Shown: one piece after another, positions 1-9,454 of the stretch | Layout: each line of letters begins with the position of its first letter | Position numbering within the stretch: position 1 is the stretch's first letter | DNA from: UBA817 sp049889215 | Lineage (GTDB): Bacteria; Margulisbacteria; Marinamargulisbacteria; UBA817 | NCBI GenBank assembly: GCA_049889215.1 | Contig: JBMHDV010000025.1 | Location: 1 to 22,806 of the forward strand | Length of the DNA: 22,806 nucleotides | Reading direction: 5' to 3' | Translations under genes and position numbers: made by a program | The notes under the pieces: model-generated | What the model was told of the DNA's origin: nothing | The model's input: only the letters and a program-made list of their open reading frames with translations | The model's database searches: none

Positions 1-71
1 TCGTTAAATAGCTCCGATCGAAAGTTTAAGTCGCAACGAATAATATCCTGATCAATATAAATGTTATACAT
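1..71 (-). CDS. Start of an unidentified gene, cut by the window edge
   Basis: The minus strand reads ATG at 71-69 and stays open to the window edge, giving 23 codons (begins MYNIYIDQDIIRC). A textbook Shine-Dalgarno sequence, GGAGG at 84-80, lies 8 nt before the ATG, which makes this a real start and not a chance reading frame. It diverges from the basic coiled-coil gene at 198. The visible residues match no family I can name, so function is unknown. Confidence 0.6.
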   Translation of the reverse strand, partial: MYNIYIDQDIIRCDLNFRSELFN

Positions 72-135
72 TTGGGTTTCCTCCAACAATTTTTTTGAGA
101 TAACCATCTTATGCCCACCACCGGAAAATTTAAAA

Positions 136-153
136 CATCGATTTATTTCGATG
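136..153. repeat. Small inverted repeat in a divergent intergenic region
   Basis: CATCGA at 136-141 and TCGATG at 148-153 form a six-base stem with a six-base AT loop. It lies between the divergent genes that start at 71 and 198. It could be an operator or may have no function; there is no T-run to suggest a terminator. Confidence 0.25.
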
Positions 154-162
154 TATAATTTA

Positions 163-191
163 TTAAAATATATTAAAATAAGGTTTAAAAT
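163..191 (+). promoter_or_regulatory. Predicted leaderless promoter of the 198 gene
   Basis: TTAAAA at 163-168, a 17-nt spacer and TAAAAT at 186-191 resemble a sigma-70 promoter. The -10 ends exactly 6 nt before the ATG at 198, so transcription would start at or next to the start codon. No Shine-Dalgarno sequence stands at a usable distance. The surroundings are very AT-rich, which weakens the case for this site alone; its strength is the shared 6-nt spacing with six other genes in the window. Confidence 0.45.
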
Positions 192-197
192 GCATCC

Positions 198-848
198 ATG
201 TGTGTTGGACAATTAAATAAACGAATAACAAAGATTGGGTGGGCTGAGCATAACAACGCCGTTTTAACTGAAATGCAACAAGAAAATGCACAACTAAAAC
301 AAGTAATCAAACATCGTCGTCATGAAAACTGGCGTTTGAAAAAAACCGTGTCAAGCAAAGAAAACATAATTAAACATATGAATGAACAAAACCTATCTGT
401 TTTATTAAATGAAGTAACAAGAGAGTGTAAACCACTTATATTACCAACAGCAGCTACACCTAATCGAAAGAAACCATTTATTACAAAACAAGATACTAGA
501 ATGTGTAGCACAAAAGATAACGCCATTATACGGCCCTGCCGACGCCCCCTAGTTCCAATAGATCAACCAAAAAAAATTGGTAAAAAAATAAAACCAACAT
601 TAATTAAAGATTCAACACCACTCATTAAAGCGTATAAAGAAAACATAAAGCTCAAAAGAACGCTTTGTAAATTAGAAAATAAACCGCTTATAATAAAGTT
701 AACGACAAAAAATGAAACCTTAAATCGGCTTATCAAACGGGTTAATCAACGAGAATTTAGAACAATGAATGGAAAACGAAAAATGTTACCAACATATTTA
801 GGCCCATTATCGAATAAAAAACCAAAATTAATGTTTAAAAGCACCTAA
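198..848 (+). CDS. Highly basic coiled-coil protein, possible effector with an NLS-like tail
   Basis: I do not recognise this 216-aa protein. Residues about 20-70 are a heptad-like helix rich in Q, E, K and N (ENAQLKQVIK, ENWRLKKTV). A proline- and lysine-rich middle (KKIGKKIKP) follows, then a second helical stretch around residues 145-185. The C-terminus carries NKKPKLMFK, which resembles a monopartite nuclear localisation signal. There is no signal peptide or membrane segment, and the charge is strongly positive throughout. The ATG at 198 is chosen because the -10 hexamer at 186-191 sits 6 nt upstream; another ATG at 190 is in a different frame. Nearby effector-like genes make a nucleic-acid-binding or nucleus-targeted effector possible, but a bacterial nucleoid or structural protein fits as well. 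Confidence 0.6.
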   Translation: MCVGQLNKRITKIGWAEHNNAVLTEMQQENAQLKQVIKHRRHENWRLKKTVSSKENIIKHMNEQNLSVLLNEVTRECKPLILPTAATPNRKKPFITKQDTRMCSTKDNAIIRPCRRPLVPIDQPKKIGKKIKPTLIKDSTPLIKAYKENIKLKRTLCKLENKPLIIKLTTKNETLNRLIKRVNQREFRTMNGKRKMLPTYLGPLSNKKPKLMFKST

Positions 849-890
849 AACGGGGTATTACAAGTATTCATCAAATAAGGGGGGATTGTT

Positions 891-1577
891 ATGAAATTAT
901 TTTTGCAAGTTGGTGATTTAACCGGCTTCAGTTTTTTCTTAGCGGCCATGGCACTACTAGCTGCAACCGCATTTTTTCTATTGGAACGAAATTCAGTTAG
1001 CGGTAAGTGGAAATTATCGCTCACCATTGCCACCCTTATCACAGGTATTGCAGCTATTCACTATCATTACATGAAGTCTGCCTGGATATTGTCAGCCGCA
1101 TCACCAACAGAAATCCGCTACATTGACTGGATTCTAACGGTTCCGCTAATGTGCATCGAGTTCTACCTAATTTTAAAAGCCATCGGGCATGTATCCCGAG
1201 GGGTACTGCATCGGTTGTTTGGGTACAGTTGCGGAATGCTCGTGTTTGGCTACCTGGGCGAAGCCATTATTTTGGACCCCATCGTTGCCTTTGGCATTGG
1301 CATGGTATTTTGGGGACTGATTATTTACGAAGTGTTTGCAGGTGAAGCCGCGCATTGCATGACCAGATCAGGTCACACCAAACTAAAGTCCACATTTAAA
1401 ACATTGCGACTCTTCATCCTGATTGGTTGGGCCATTTACCCACTTGGGTATTACATGGGCCTTACTGGCAGTGCCGATTTATTAAACGTTGCTTACAACC
1501 TAGCTGACGTCATCAACAAAATTGGGTTTTCATTTGTTATCTATTTACTCGCAAAACACGATTCGCATTTAGTTTAA
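891..1577 (+). CDS. Proteorhodopsin, green-type light-driven proton pump
   Basis: This 228-aa, seven-helix membrane protein is a microbial rhodopsin of the proteorhodopsin clade. It pumps protons out of the cell when its retinal absorbs light. Visible key residues are the proton acceptor Asp79, Thr83 and the proton donor Glu90 (RYIDWILTVPL...E, the D-T-E triad), His57 beside the acceptor, Arg76, and in helix G Asp206 and Lys210 (NLADVINK), where retinal forms the Schiff base. Met87 occupies the spectral-tuning position (residue 105 of classic proteorhodopsin); Leu or Met there gives green absorption and Gln gives blue. A strong ribosome site, AAGGGGGG at 877-884, stands 6 nt before the ATG. 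No carotenoid or retinal synthesis gene is in the window, so retinal must come from genes elsewhere or from outside the cell. Confidence 0.95.
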   Translation: MKLFLQVGDLTGFSFFLAAMALLAATAFFLLERNSVSGKWKLSLTIATLITGIAAIHYHYMKSAWILSAASPTEIRYIDWILTVPLMCIEFYLILKAIGHVSRGVLHRLFGYSCGMLVFGYLGEAIILDPIVAFGIGMVFWGLIIYEVFAGEAAHCMTRSGHTKLKSTFKTLRLFILIGWAIYPLGYYMGLTGSADLLNVAYNLADVINKIGFSFVIYLLAKHDSHLV

Positions 1578-1585
1578 GTACACCA

Positions 1586-1601
1586 GGGGGCTTTGGCCCC
1601 C
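1586..1601 (+). terminator. GC hairpin after the rhodopsin gene
   Basis: GGGGGC, a 4-nt loop and GCCCCC form a compact all-GC stem just downstream of the rhodopsin stop. It stands out in AT-rich DNA. No T-run follows, so it is not a classical intrinsic terminator; it may protect the mRNA 3' end or slow polymerase before pyrE. Confidence 0.45.
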
Positions 1602-1611
1602 ACCACCAATC

Positions 1612-1640
1612 TAGCCCCAGTAGGACAAGCATGCTATGCT
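1612..1640 (+). promoter_or_regulatory. Predicted leaderless promoter of pyrE
   Basis: TATGCT at 1635-1640 lies exactly 6 nt before the GTG start of pyrE. A weak -35 candidate, TAGCCC at 1612-1617, is 17 nt further up. No ribosome site is present before the GTG. Spacing matches the other predicted leaderless genes in the window. Confidence 0.4.
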
Positions 1641-1646
1641 TAGTTT

Positions 1647-2237
1647 GTGAACTTCAATCAAGATGCATTTAATCAATATGTTCTAGATAATGGGATTATA
1701 AAGACCTTTGACGAGCCTATTACACTGAAGTCAGGGAAAACATCGAATATTTACGTCAATTGGCGTACAGCGGCGGAGGATGCCCAATTAATGGATGAGC
1801 TCACTGACTTTGTCTTGGCATTCGCCAATGATCACAACATCCAACCGGATACATTTTTTGGTGTCGCAGAAGGTGCTACAAAATTGGGCATTTTAACCCA
1901 GTTCAAATATGCCCTACAAAACAACGCTAAAAAAGGGGACTATACATTGGCCATGGGGCGTGCAAAACCAAAAGAGCATGGCGATCCAAAGGACCGCTTT
2001 TTTGTGGGTGCACCTAAAGGCAACATTTGTGTGTTAGAAGACGTTACCACCACCGGTGGTTCGCTCATCAATTGCATCCAACAGTTGCAAGATATGAACT
2101 GCACCATCACAGCCGCCATTGGATTAACCAATCGGAATGAATTTAGAGATGACGGTAAGAGTGTTACAGAAGCGTTAGCTGAATTGGATGTCCCTTACTA
2201 CGAAATGAGCTCGGCAAAAGCGCTAATTAAACACTAA
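1647..2237 (+). CDS. pyrE: Orotate phosphoribosyltransferase
   Basis: This 196-aa enzyme joins orotate to PRPP to form orotidine 5'-phosphate, the fifth step of pyrimidine synthesis, in the cytoplasm. The PRPP-binding loop is clear at residues 129-139 (VLEDVTTTGGS). The N-terminal LKSGKTSNIYVNWR matches the family's LKSG(R/K)xS start, and the lysine-rich flexible loop is at about 103-120 (MGRAKPKEHGDPKDR). Length is slightly short of the 213 aa of the E. coli enzyme. The start is GTG, chosen because the family's N-terminus begins there and the -10 hexamer sits 6 nt upstream. The 3' end overlaps the convergent OTU gene by 4 bp. The segment GVAEGATKLGIL replaces the usual proline-containing loop, so this is a divergent PyrE subtype. 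Confidence 0.9.
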   Translation: MNFNQDAFNQYVLDNGIIKTFDEPITLKSGKTSNIYVNWRTAAEDAQLMDELTDFVLAFANDHNIQPDTFFGVAEGATKLGILTQFKYALQNNAKKGDYTLAMGRAKPKEHGDPKDRFFVGAPKGNICVLEDVTTTGGSLINCIQQLQDMNCTITAAIGLTNRNEFRDDGKSVTEALAELDVPYYEMSSAKALIKH

Positions 2238-3505
2238 GCTTGTTTTAATAACGTCCAATGAGCACCATAGGGATTGGTTAACCCATACGATAATGATGGA
2301 TCATTTTGAGTTGCATTTGACGAAAAAACACTAACGGCATTAGCTCGTCTATTACCATTGAAGTTAAGGTTATAGCGTCCGAACATATCCATCACAAAGT
2401 CCATTGATTCCATTCCTAACCATTGTCCATCACGTTCAATTTCATGCAAATAACGTTGCCTTATTGCATCATTAGATGTTTGAAAATCATTGTATGTTAA
2501 GCGCAACTTAAATAAGCGACTTTTCATCTCATGACTTGCGTCTTGAGAAACATCAAAGTTATGCTCAACATGTTGTTTAAGTAACTGCTTTAATCGTCTG
2601 GTAATCAGCCGTTGTTTATCTGAGGATGAAATATCTCTGTTGTTAAACAATGCAGTAGTTAGATTAAAATCATCGTTCTGTTTTGCTACATCGTTATTTA
2701 ACATGGATAAAATAACGCCCTGTCGATCAGGATTATTGGTTCCAAAATCCAATAGCAACAAAGAAAATGAATTTAAAAAACAATTTCCGTCACCTAACGT
2801 CTCAACCCGAGAAAATCCAACCGGCTCAACTAAAGAACGAATATTAAACGAATAATTAATGTTATCAGATGGGCGAACCGTTGGTTTAAAGCCAAGAAGT
2901 CGAGAAATATTTGTTTTCAATGTTTCAATGGTTTGCAAAGCATCGCTTGAATGTTCAGTTTGATTAGACTTCATCGAATGCAACAAGTCTAAATAATTAT
3001 TTAATTGATCCTCGCGTGAACCCTGCGTTTGAGGAGTTGAGAGTAAAGAACGGTATGTTGTAGATGGACAAGGTGGATTTAAAACTGGTTGTAATGATGA
3101 TGAAAGCTTATTTAATTGAGAAACTGGACGATTTTGTTTTTCAATAAATACCAATTGTTTTTCCTGAGATTCAATAACCTCTTCATCGGTTAAGAAATGA
3201 TTAGGAGCTAAATCACGGGCTAGATTTAATGCAACTTGATAATCTATTTTTTCACGCAATTTAAGAATTGGATCAGATGATGAATGAACTTGAATTTTAA
3301 ATATTTTATTAACAAGCGATGAATTTGAAATAATTTGATTAAGCAACGATTTATTATTAATAATTTCAGTAATACGAGCTGGGTTAGACAGGATCTTTTT
3401 TAATGAAAGTTCTGAACCATTACCAAAAGTAATACGTGAATCACGTTTTATTATATTCTTGGATGATGTTAATTTAGGTAGAATGTTCGTAGTTATTAGA
3501 CCCAT
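2234..3505 (-). CDS. OTU-like cysteine protease, candidate deubiquitinase effector
   Basis: This 423-aa protein has a C-terminal OTU-type catalytic domain. The signature LGDGNCFLNS gives Asp239 and nucleophile Cys242, and the closing histidine is His416 in YGAHWTLL, seven residues from the end. The domain fills about residues 225-423. Residues 1-225 are helical, polar and unfamiliar; there is no signal peptide. OTU enzymes cut ubiquitin from proteins or split ubiquitin chains, and bacterial ones are mostly secreted effectors of intracellular pathogens; the substrate here is inferred. The ATG at 3505 is preferred over an in-frame GTG at 3622, because the longer form would translate the end of the 5S rRNA gene, and AGGAG (3518-3514) stands 8 nt before 3505. 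The gene lies just downstream of the 5S gene on the same strand but has its own -10. Confidence 0.75.
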   Translation of the reverse strand: MGLITTNILPKLTSSKNIIKRDSRITFGNGSELSLKKILSNPARITEIINNKSLLNQIISNSSLVNKIFKIQVHSSSDPILKLREKIDYQVALNLARDLAPNHFLTDEEVIESQEKQLVFIEKQNRPVSQLNKLSSSLQPVLNPPCPSTTYRSLLSTPQTQGSREDQLNNYLDLLHSMKSNQTEHSSDALQTIETLKTNISRLLGFKPTVRPSDNINYSFNIRSLVEPVGFSRVETLGDGNCFLNSFSLLLLDFGTNNPDRQGVILSMLNNDVAKQNDDFNLTTALFNNRDISSSDKQRLITRRLKQLLKQHVEHNFDVSQDASHEMKSRLFKLRLTYNDFQTSNDAIRQRYLHEIERDGQWLGMESMDFVMDMFGRYNLNFNGNRRANAVSVFSSNATQNDPSLSYGLTNPYGAHWTLLKQA

Positions 3506-3513
3506 ATGATAAT

Positions 3514-3539
3514 CTCCTCTTAATACATATCGTATTATA
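3514..3539 (-). promoter_or_regulatory. -10 element and ribosome site of the OTU gene
   Basis: The minus strand shows TATAAT at 3539-3534, followed by AGGAG at 3518-3514 and, 8 nt later, the ATG at 3505. This gives a short leader of about 20 nt with a true Shine-Dalgarno site, unlike the leaderless genes nearby. The -35 is poor (CTTTTT), and some read-through from the rRNA genes is possible because no hairpin terminator follows the 5S. Confidence 0.55.
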
Positions 3540-3598
3540 AAAGAAATATCTTGCATAAAAAGAAAATAGAACATTGAAATGAAAAAGAGGGCATTAAA

Positions 3599-3714
3599 CT
3601 TGGCCACGACCGACTCTCCCACCAGGGTAACCCGGCAGTACCATGGGCGCTGGAAGACTTAACTGCTGTGTTCGAGATGGGAACAGGTGTACCCCTTCCG
3701 CTATAGTGACCAAG
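3599..3714 (-). rRNA. rrf: 5S ribosomal RNA
   Basis: Read on the minus strand, the sequence opens with CTTGGTCACTATAGCGG and closes with GTCGTGGCCAAG. It contains the conserved CCCATCTCGAACACAG and the CCATGGTA loop of bacterial 5S rRNA. The terminal helix pairs CTTGGTCAC with GTGGCCAAG. Length is about 116 nt. It follows the 23S gene after a spacer of about 80 nt. No clear hairpin and T-run terminator follows it. Confidence 0.95.
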
Positions 3715-3755
3715 ATTAATACTCTCTAAATATTGTAAATATAATTAATACTCAT

Positions 3756-3792
3756 AATGTTATTCGCTTAATTAAGTATTGTTAAGCTGCCA

Positions 3793-3794
<2 letters not shown>
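3756..3794 (-). repeat. 3' arm of the 23S rRNA processing stem
   Basis: This segment of the 23S-5S spacer pairs with the segment at 6761-6802 on the other side of the 23S gene. Perfect blocks include aatgttat with ataacatt and aattaagtatt with aatacttaatt, followed by the gccatt/aatggc block next to the mature end. Such a stem is the usual RNase III processing stalk that brings the two 23S ends together. Confidence 0.8.
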
Positions 3795-6760
<2,966 letters not shown>

Positions 6761-6802
6761 AATGGCAACTTAAGAATACTTAATTATTTATGAGATAACA
6801 TT
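6761..6802 (-). repeat. 5' arm of the 23S rRNA processing stem
   Basis: This leader segment is complementary to 3756-3794, with blocks ttgccatt, aattaagtatt and aatgttat. Together they form a long stem outside helix 1 of 23S rRNA, as expected for an RNase III cleavage site. The rest of the 6761-6982 gap holds the two divergent promoters and an AT-rich leader with a 10-base T-run; I see no gene in it. Confidence 0.8.
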
Positions 6803-6876
6803 AATACAATAAAATTGGAGTATTAATTTTAATAGTTACAATATTTTCCATTTCAATGATCTGAGCAGTGATAAAA

Positions 6877-6905
6877 AGTATATGAAACACTTTATTGTTT
6901 GTAAA
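6877..6905 (-). promoter_or_regulatory. Promoter of the 23S-5S unit
   Basis: On the minus strand TTTACA (6905-6900), a 17-nt spacer and TATACT (6882-6877) form a near-consensus sigma-70 promoter. Transcription would begin near 6870, giving a leader of about 110 nt that includes the 5' arm of the processing stem. This supports independent transcription of 23S without 16S. Confidence 0.75.
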
Positions 6906-6970
6906 GCCTATTTCTCATTTTTTTTTTAAAACATTTTTGTAGAGGCTAGCTTTCTACTTAAAGCAATTGA

Positions 6971-6976
6971 TATAAT
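6971..6976 (+). promoter_or_regulatory. -10 element of a leaderless manC promoter
   Basis: A perfect TATAAT lies exactly 6 nt before the manC ATG. No ribosome site is present in between. A weak -35 candidate, TAGCTT at 6947-6952, is 18 nt upstream. Confidence 0.6.
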
Positions 6977-6982
6977 CTATAA

Positions 6983-8323
6983 ATGATCACTTATAAACAT
7001 GTATTAATATGCGGAGGATCTGGAAAAAGACTATGGCCTTTATCCAGAGAAAATTACCCAAAACCTTTTCTACAACTAAATGACGGACCATCGTTATTCC
7101 AAGACACCATCCTTCGAAACAATCAATGCAACAACCACCTAATCATTACAAATGAGCGGCTTCAATACCAAGCAGCCTTTCAAGAACAAAATCTTCAATT
7201 ATCAAAACCAGTAAGCTACTTATTAGAATCAACCGGACGTAACACGGGACCTGCCATTTTACTATCATGTTTGGATTCTAAGGATGATGAATTCATTGTA
7301 GTTACGCCTGCAGATCATTTAATTCAACCGGTAACCAATTATCAAAACGATATACAATCAGGGCTTGCATTAGCTCAACAAAAAAATGGAATTGTTTTAA
7401 TTGGCATTCAGCCCACATACCCATCAACAGAATATGGCTACATAAATAGTAAAGAAACCATGGTTTCAGAATTTAAAGAAAAACCAAACATTGAAACAGC
7501 AACTTCATATATAGAGAAAGGCACATATAAGTGGAACAGTGGAATTTTCATTTTTAAGGCAGGGTTAGTAAAACAGTTATTTAAAGAAATTGCACCTGAA
7601 GCATACAATATTATTAGTACCGCCTATAACAATCGTAAAAAGGATGGAATAGTGGACTTAACTTTAGCACCATCAATGTCGTTTGATCGTGACATCCTTG
7701 AAAAAACGAATAATATATATGTTATACCAAACACATTTGATTGGAGTGATGTGGGTTGTTTTGACGAACTTGAACAACTAACCAGCGCGAACCAGAGTCA
7801 AATAAACGTAAACTCGTCAAATACATACTCATTTACAACATCCGAAAAAACCGTTGCATTTCATGACGTTAACGATATCTACATGATTGAAACTAATGAC
7901 TCTGTTTTAATCGGTAAAAAAACCGTTTCGAAAAATGTTCTTAATGTTGTTGAAGCTGTTGGAAAATCGAACAAAACCTTATTAAATCATTCAAATATTG
8001 TTTACCGCCCATGGGGGTATTACTCAATACTATTCGAATCTGATACATACAAAGTAAAACGTATTATTATTTACCCAAATCGTCGACTATCATTACAGCG
8101 ACATAAATTTCGCAGCGAACATTGGACGTGCGTCATTGGGCAAGTCCATGTCGTAAATAATGAATCTACAAAAACACTGTTACCAAATGAATCAATTTAC
8201 ATTGAAAAAGGACATTCCCATCGGATTGAAAACAAGTCATCTGAAATCTCCGAAATCATCGAAGTGCAATGTGGTTCATACCTAGGCGAAGATGACATCG
8301 AACGAATTGAATCTGATTATTAA
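6983..8323 (+). CDS. manC: Mannose-1-phosphate guanylyltransferase / mannose-6-phosphate isomerase
   Basis: This 446-aa bifunctional enzyme makes GDP-mannose from mannose-1-phosphate and GTP; its second domain interconverts fructose-6-phosphate and mannose-6-phosphate. The nucleotidyltransferase domain (residues 1-260) has the GGSGKRLWPLSR signature at 11-22, FKEKP at 164-168, NSGIF near 185 and FDWSDVG at 252-258. Lys15 replaces the usual Thr in the signature. The C-terminal cupin-type isomerase domain (about 340-446) has RPWGYY, the metal-site motif QRHKFRSEHW with His374, Glu379 and His380, and VQCGSYLGEDDIER. The gene is first in a plus-strand glycan operon and overlaps the next gene by 1 nt (TAATG). 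The start is probably leaderless. Confidence 0.93.
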   Translation: MITYKHVLICGGSGKRLWPLSRENYPKPFLQLNDGPSLFQDTILRNNQCNNHLIITNERLQYQAAFQEQNLQLSKPVSYLLESTGRNTGPAILLSCLDSKDDEFIVVTPADHLIQPVTNYQNDIQSGLALAQQKNGIVLIGIQPTYPSTEYGYINSKETMVSEFKEKPNIETATSYIEKGTYKWNSGIFIFKAGLVKQLFKEIAPEAYNIISTAYNNRKKDGIVDLTLAPSMSFDRDILEKTNNIYVIPNTFDWSDVGCFDELEQLTSANQSQINVNSSNTYSFTTSEKTVAFHDVNDIYMIETNDSVLIGKKTVSKNVLNVVEAVGKSNKTLLNHSNIVYRPWGYYSILFESDTYKVKRIIIYPNRRLSLQRHKFRSEHWTCVIGQVHVVNNESTKTLLPNESIYIEKGHSHRIENKSSEISEIIEVQCGSYLGEDDIERIESDY

Positions 8324-9411
8324 TGAAAATTATTGAAATAAATAAGCTGTATCACCCTTGGGTTGGTGGGGTTGAAACTCATGTAAAAGATATTGCTGAA
8401 GGAATTTCAGATACATTTAAGGTAAACGTTATTTGTTGCAATTCAAAAAATGAAACATGTGTTGAACATATCAATAATGTTCTTGTTACTAAATATAAGT
8501 CATTCGGCCGATTTTTTTCTCTACCAATTAGCTTCGCTTTCCTAAAAGGTTTCGCAAATCATCCCGGAAACATTCTTCATTTTCATTTACCCAATCCGTT
8601 GGCTGTAATTAGCTACATACTTAACCCACCTAAAGGTAAGATTGTTGTTACTTGGCATTCAGATATTATTAAACAAAAATTCATTTTATTTTTCTATCGA
8701 CCATTTTTAAATCACTTTTTAAAGAAAGCAACCAGAATTATTGTCACTTCACCAAATATGGCAAAGAACTCACCCTTCTTAAAAGATCATTTGGAGAAAG
8801 TTAGCATTATACCATTGGGAATTCCAGATACTCATTTGAATAACCTACCCTCTATTGATGCACCCCAACCATTTGCTTTATTTGTTGGACGGTTAATTTA
8901 TTACAAAGGTGTTATTGAACTTATCGAAGCAATGAGAGTTTGTGAAGCAAACGTAATAATTATTGGAGAAGGGCCATTAGAACCTATAATTCGTAAAAGA
9001 GCTGAAGATCTAATTGCTTCTGGCCGTTTAAAGCTACTTCCATTTCAAAAAAGAGAGGTTTTAACGAGCTATTTTAAATCTTGCGAATTTTTCATCCTAC
9101 CATCAACCCATCCATCTGAAGCATTTGGAATTGTTCAACTTGAAGCCATGATCCATAAAAAGGCTGTTATTTCCACGAATCTACCAACGGGTGTTCCTTA
9201 TGTTAACAAACACAATTATAGTGGATTGATTGTGTCACCTGGCAATATCAATGAACTAGCCGAAGCAATACAAAAACTTTGGACAAATCAAAAACTTCGA
9301 AATTCATTTGGAGAAAATGCGTATGATCGCTGTAAAAAAGAATTTACCAGAGACCAAATGATTAAAAAAACAAAAATGACATTCAATAATATTTTAAACG
9401 GAACAATTTAG
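8323..9411 (+). CDS. GT4-family glycosyltransferase
   Basis: This 362-aa cytoplasmic or membrane-associated enzyme has the two Rossmann-like halves of GT-B glycosyltransferases. The N-terminal half has LYHPWVGGVETHV at 9-21, the glycine-rich acceptor loop of GT4 enzymes. The C-terminal half has FVGRLIYYKG at 187-196, GEGP at 215-218 and the donor-binding E-x7-E motif EAFGIVQLE at 266-274. Coupling to manC by a TAATG overlap suggests GDP-mannose as donor, but the sugar specificity cannot be read from sequence. It probably adds a residue to a lipid-linked glycan for the ligase encoded next. Confidence 0.88.
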   Translation: MKIIEINKLYHPWVGGVETHVKDIAEGISDTFKVNVICCNSKNETCVEHINNVLVTKYKSFGRFFSLPISFAFLKGFANHPGNILHFHLPNPLAVISYILNPPKGKIVVTWHSDIIKQKFILFFYRPFLNHFLKKATRIIVTSPNMAKNSPFLKDHLEKVSIIPLGIPDTHLNNLPSIDAPQPFALFVGRLIYYKGVIELIEAMRVCEANVIIIGEGPLEPIIRKRAEDLIASGRLKLLPFQKREVLTSYFKSCEFFILPSTHPSEAFGIVQLEAMIHKKAVISTNLPTGVPYVNKHNYSGLIVSPGNINELAEAIQKLWTNQKLRNSFGENAYDRCKKEFTRDQMIKKTKMTFNNILNGTI

Positions 9412-9442
9412 ATTTTTTTAAGCGTTCAAAGAAAAAAGTTAG

Positions 9443-9448
9443 TATAAT
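9443..9448 (+). promoter_or_regulatory. -10 element of a leaderless internal promoter
   Basis: A perfect TATAAT stands exactly 6 nt before the GTG start of the ligase gene, inside the 43-nt gap after the glycosyltransferase gene. No Shine-Dalgarno site is seen. The ligase, TPR protein and hflX may therefore be expressed apart from manC. Confidence 0.55.
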
Positions 9449-9454
9449 AGAACC

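Noticed and set aside
150..180. Tandem TATTAAAATA-like repeat before the 198 gene
   Set aside because: Two imperfect copies in very AT-rich DNA; likely low-complexity sequence, not an iteron array or origin.
3506..3622. Upstream extension of the OTU gene to a GTG at 3622 (39 extra residues)
   Set aside because: The extra residues would be translated from the 3' end of the 5S rRNA gene and AT-rich spacer. A real ribosome site and a -10 box point to the ATG at 3505.
3715..3792. A tRNA gene in the 23S-5S spacer
   Set aside because: No cloverleaf, no GTTC T-loop motif, and the spacer is mostly explained by the processing stem.
6850..6876. Possible boxA antitermination site in the 23S leader (TGCTC on the minus strand)
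   Set aside because: Only the first five bases match the boxA consensus; too weak to annotate.
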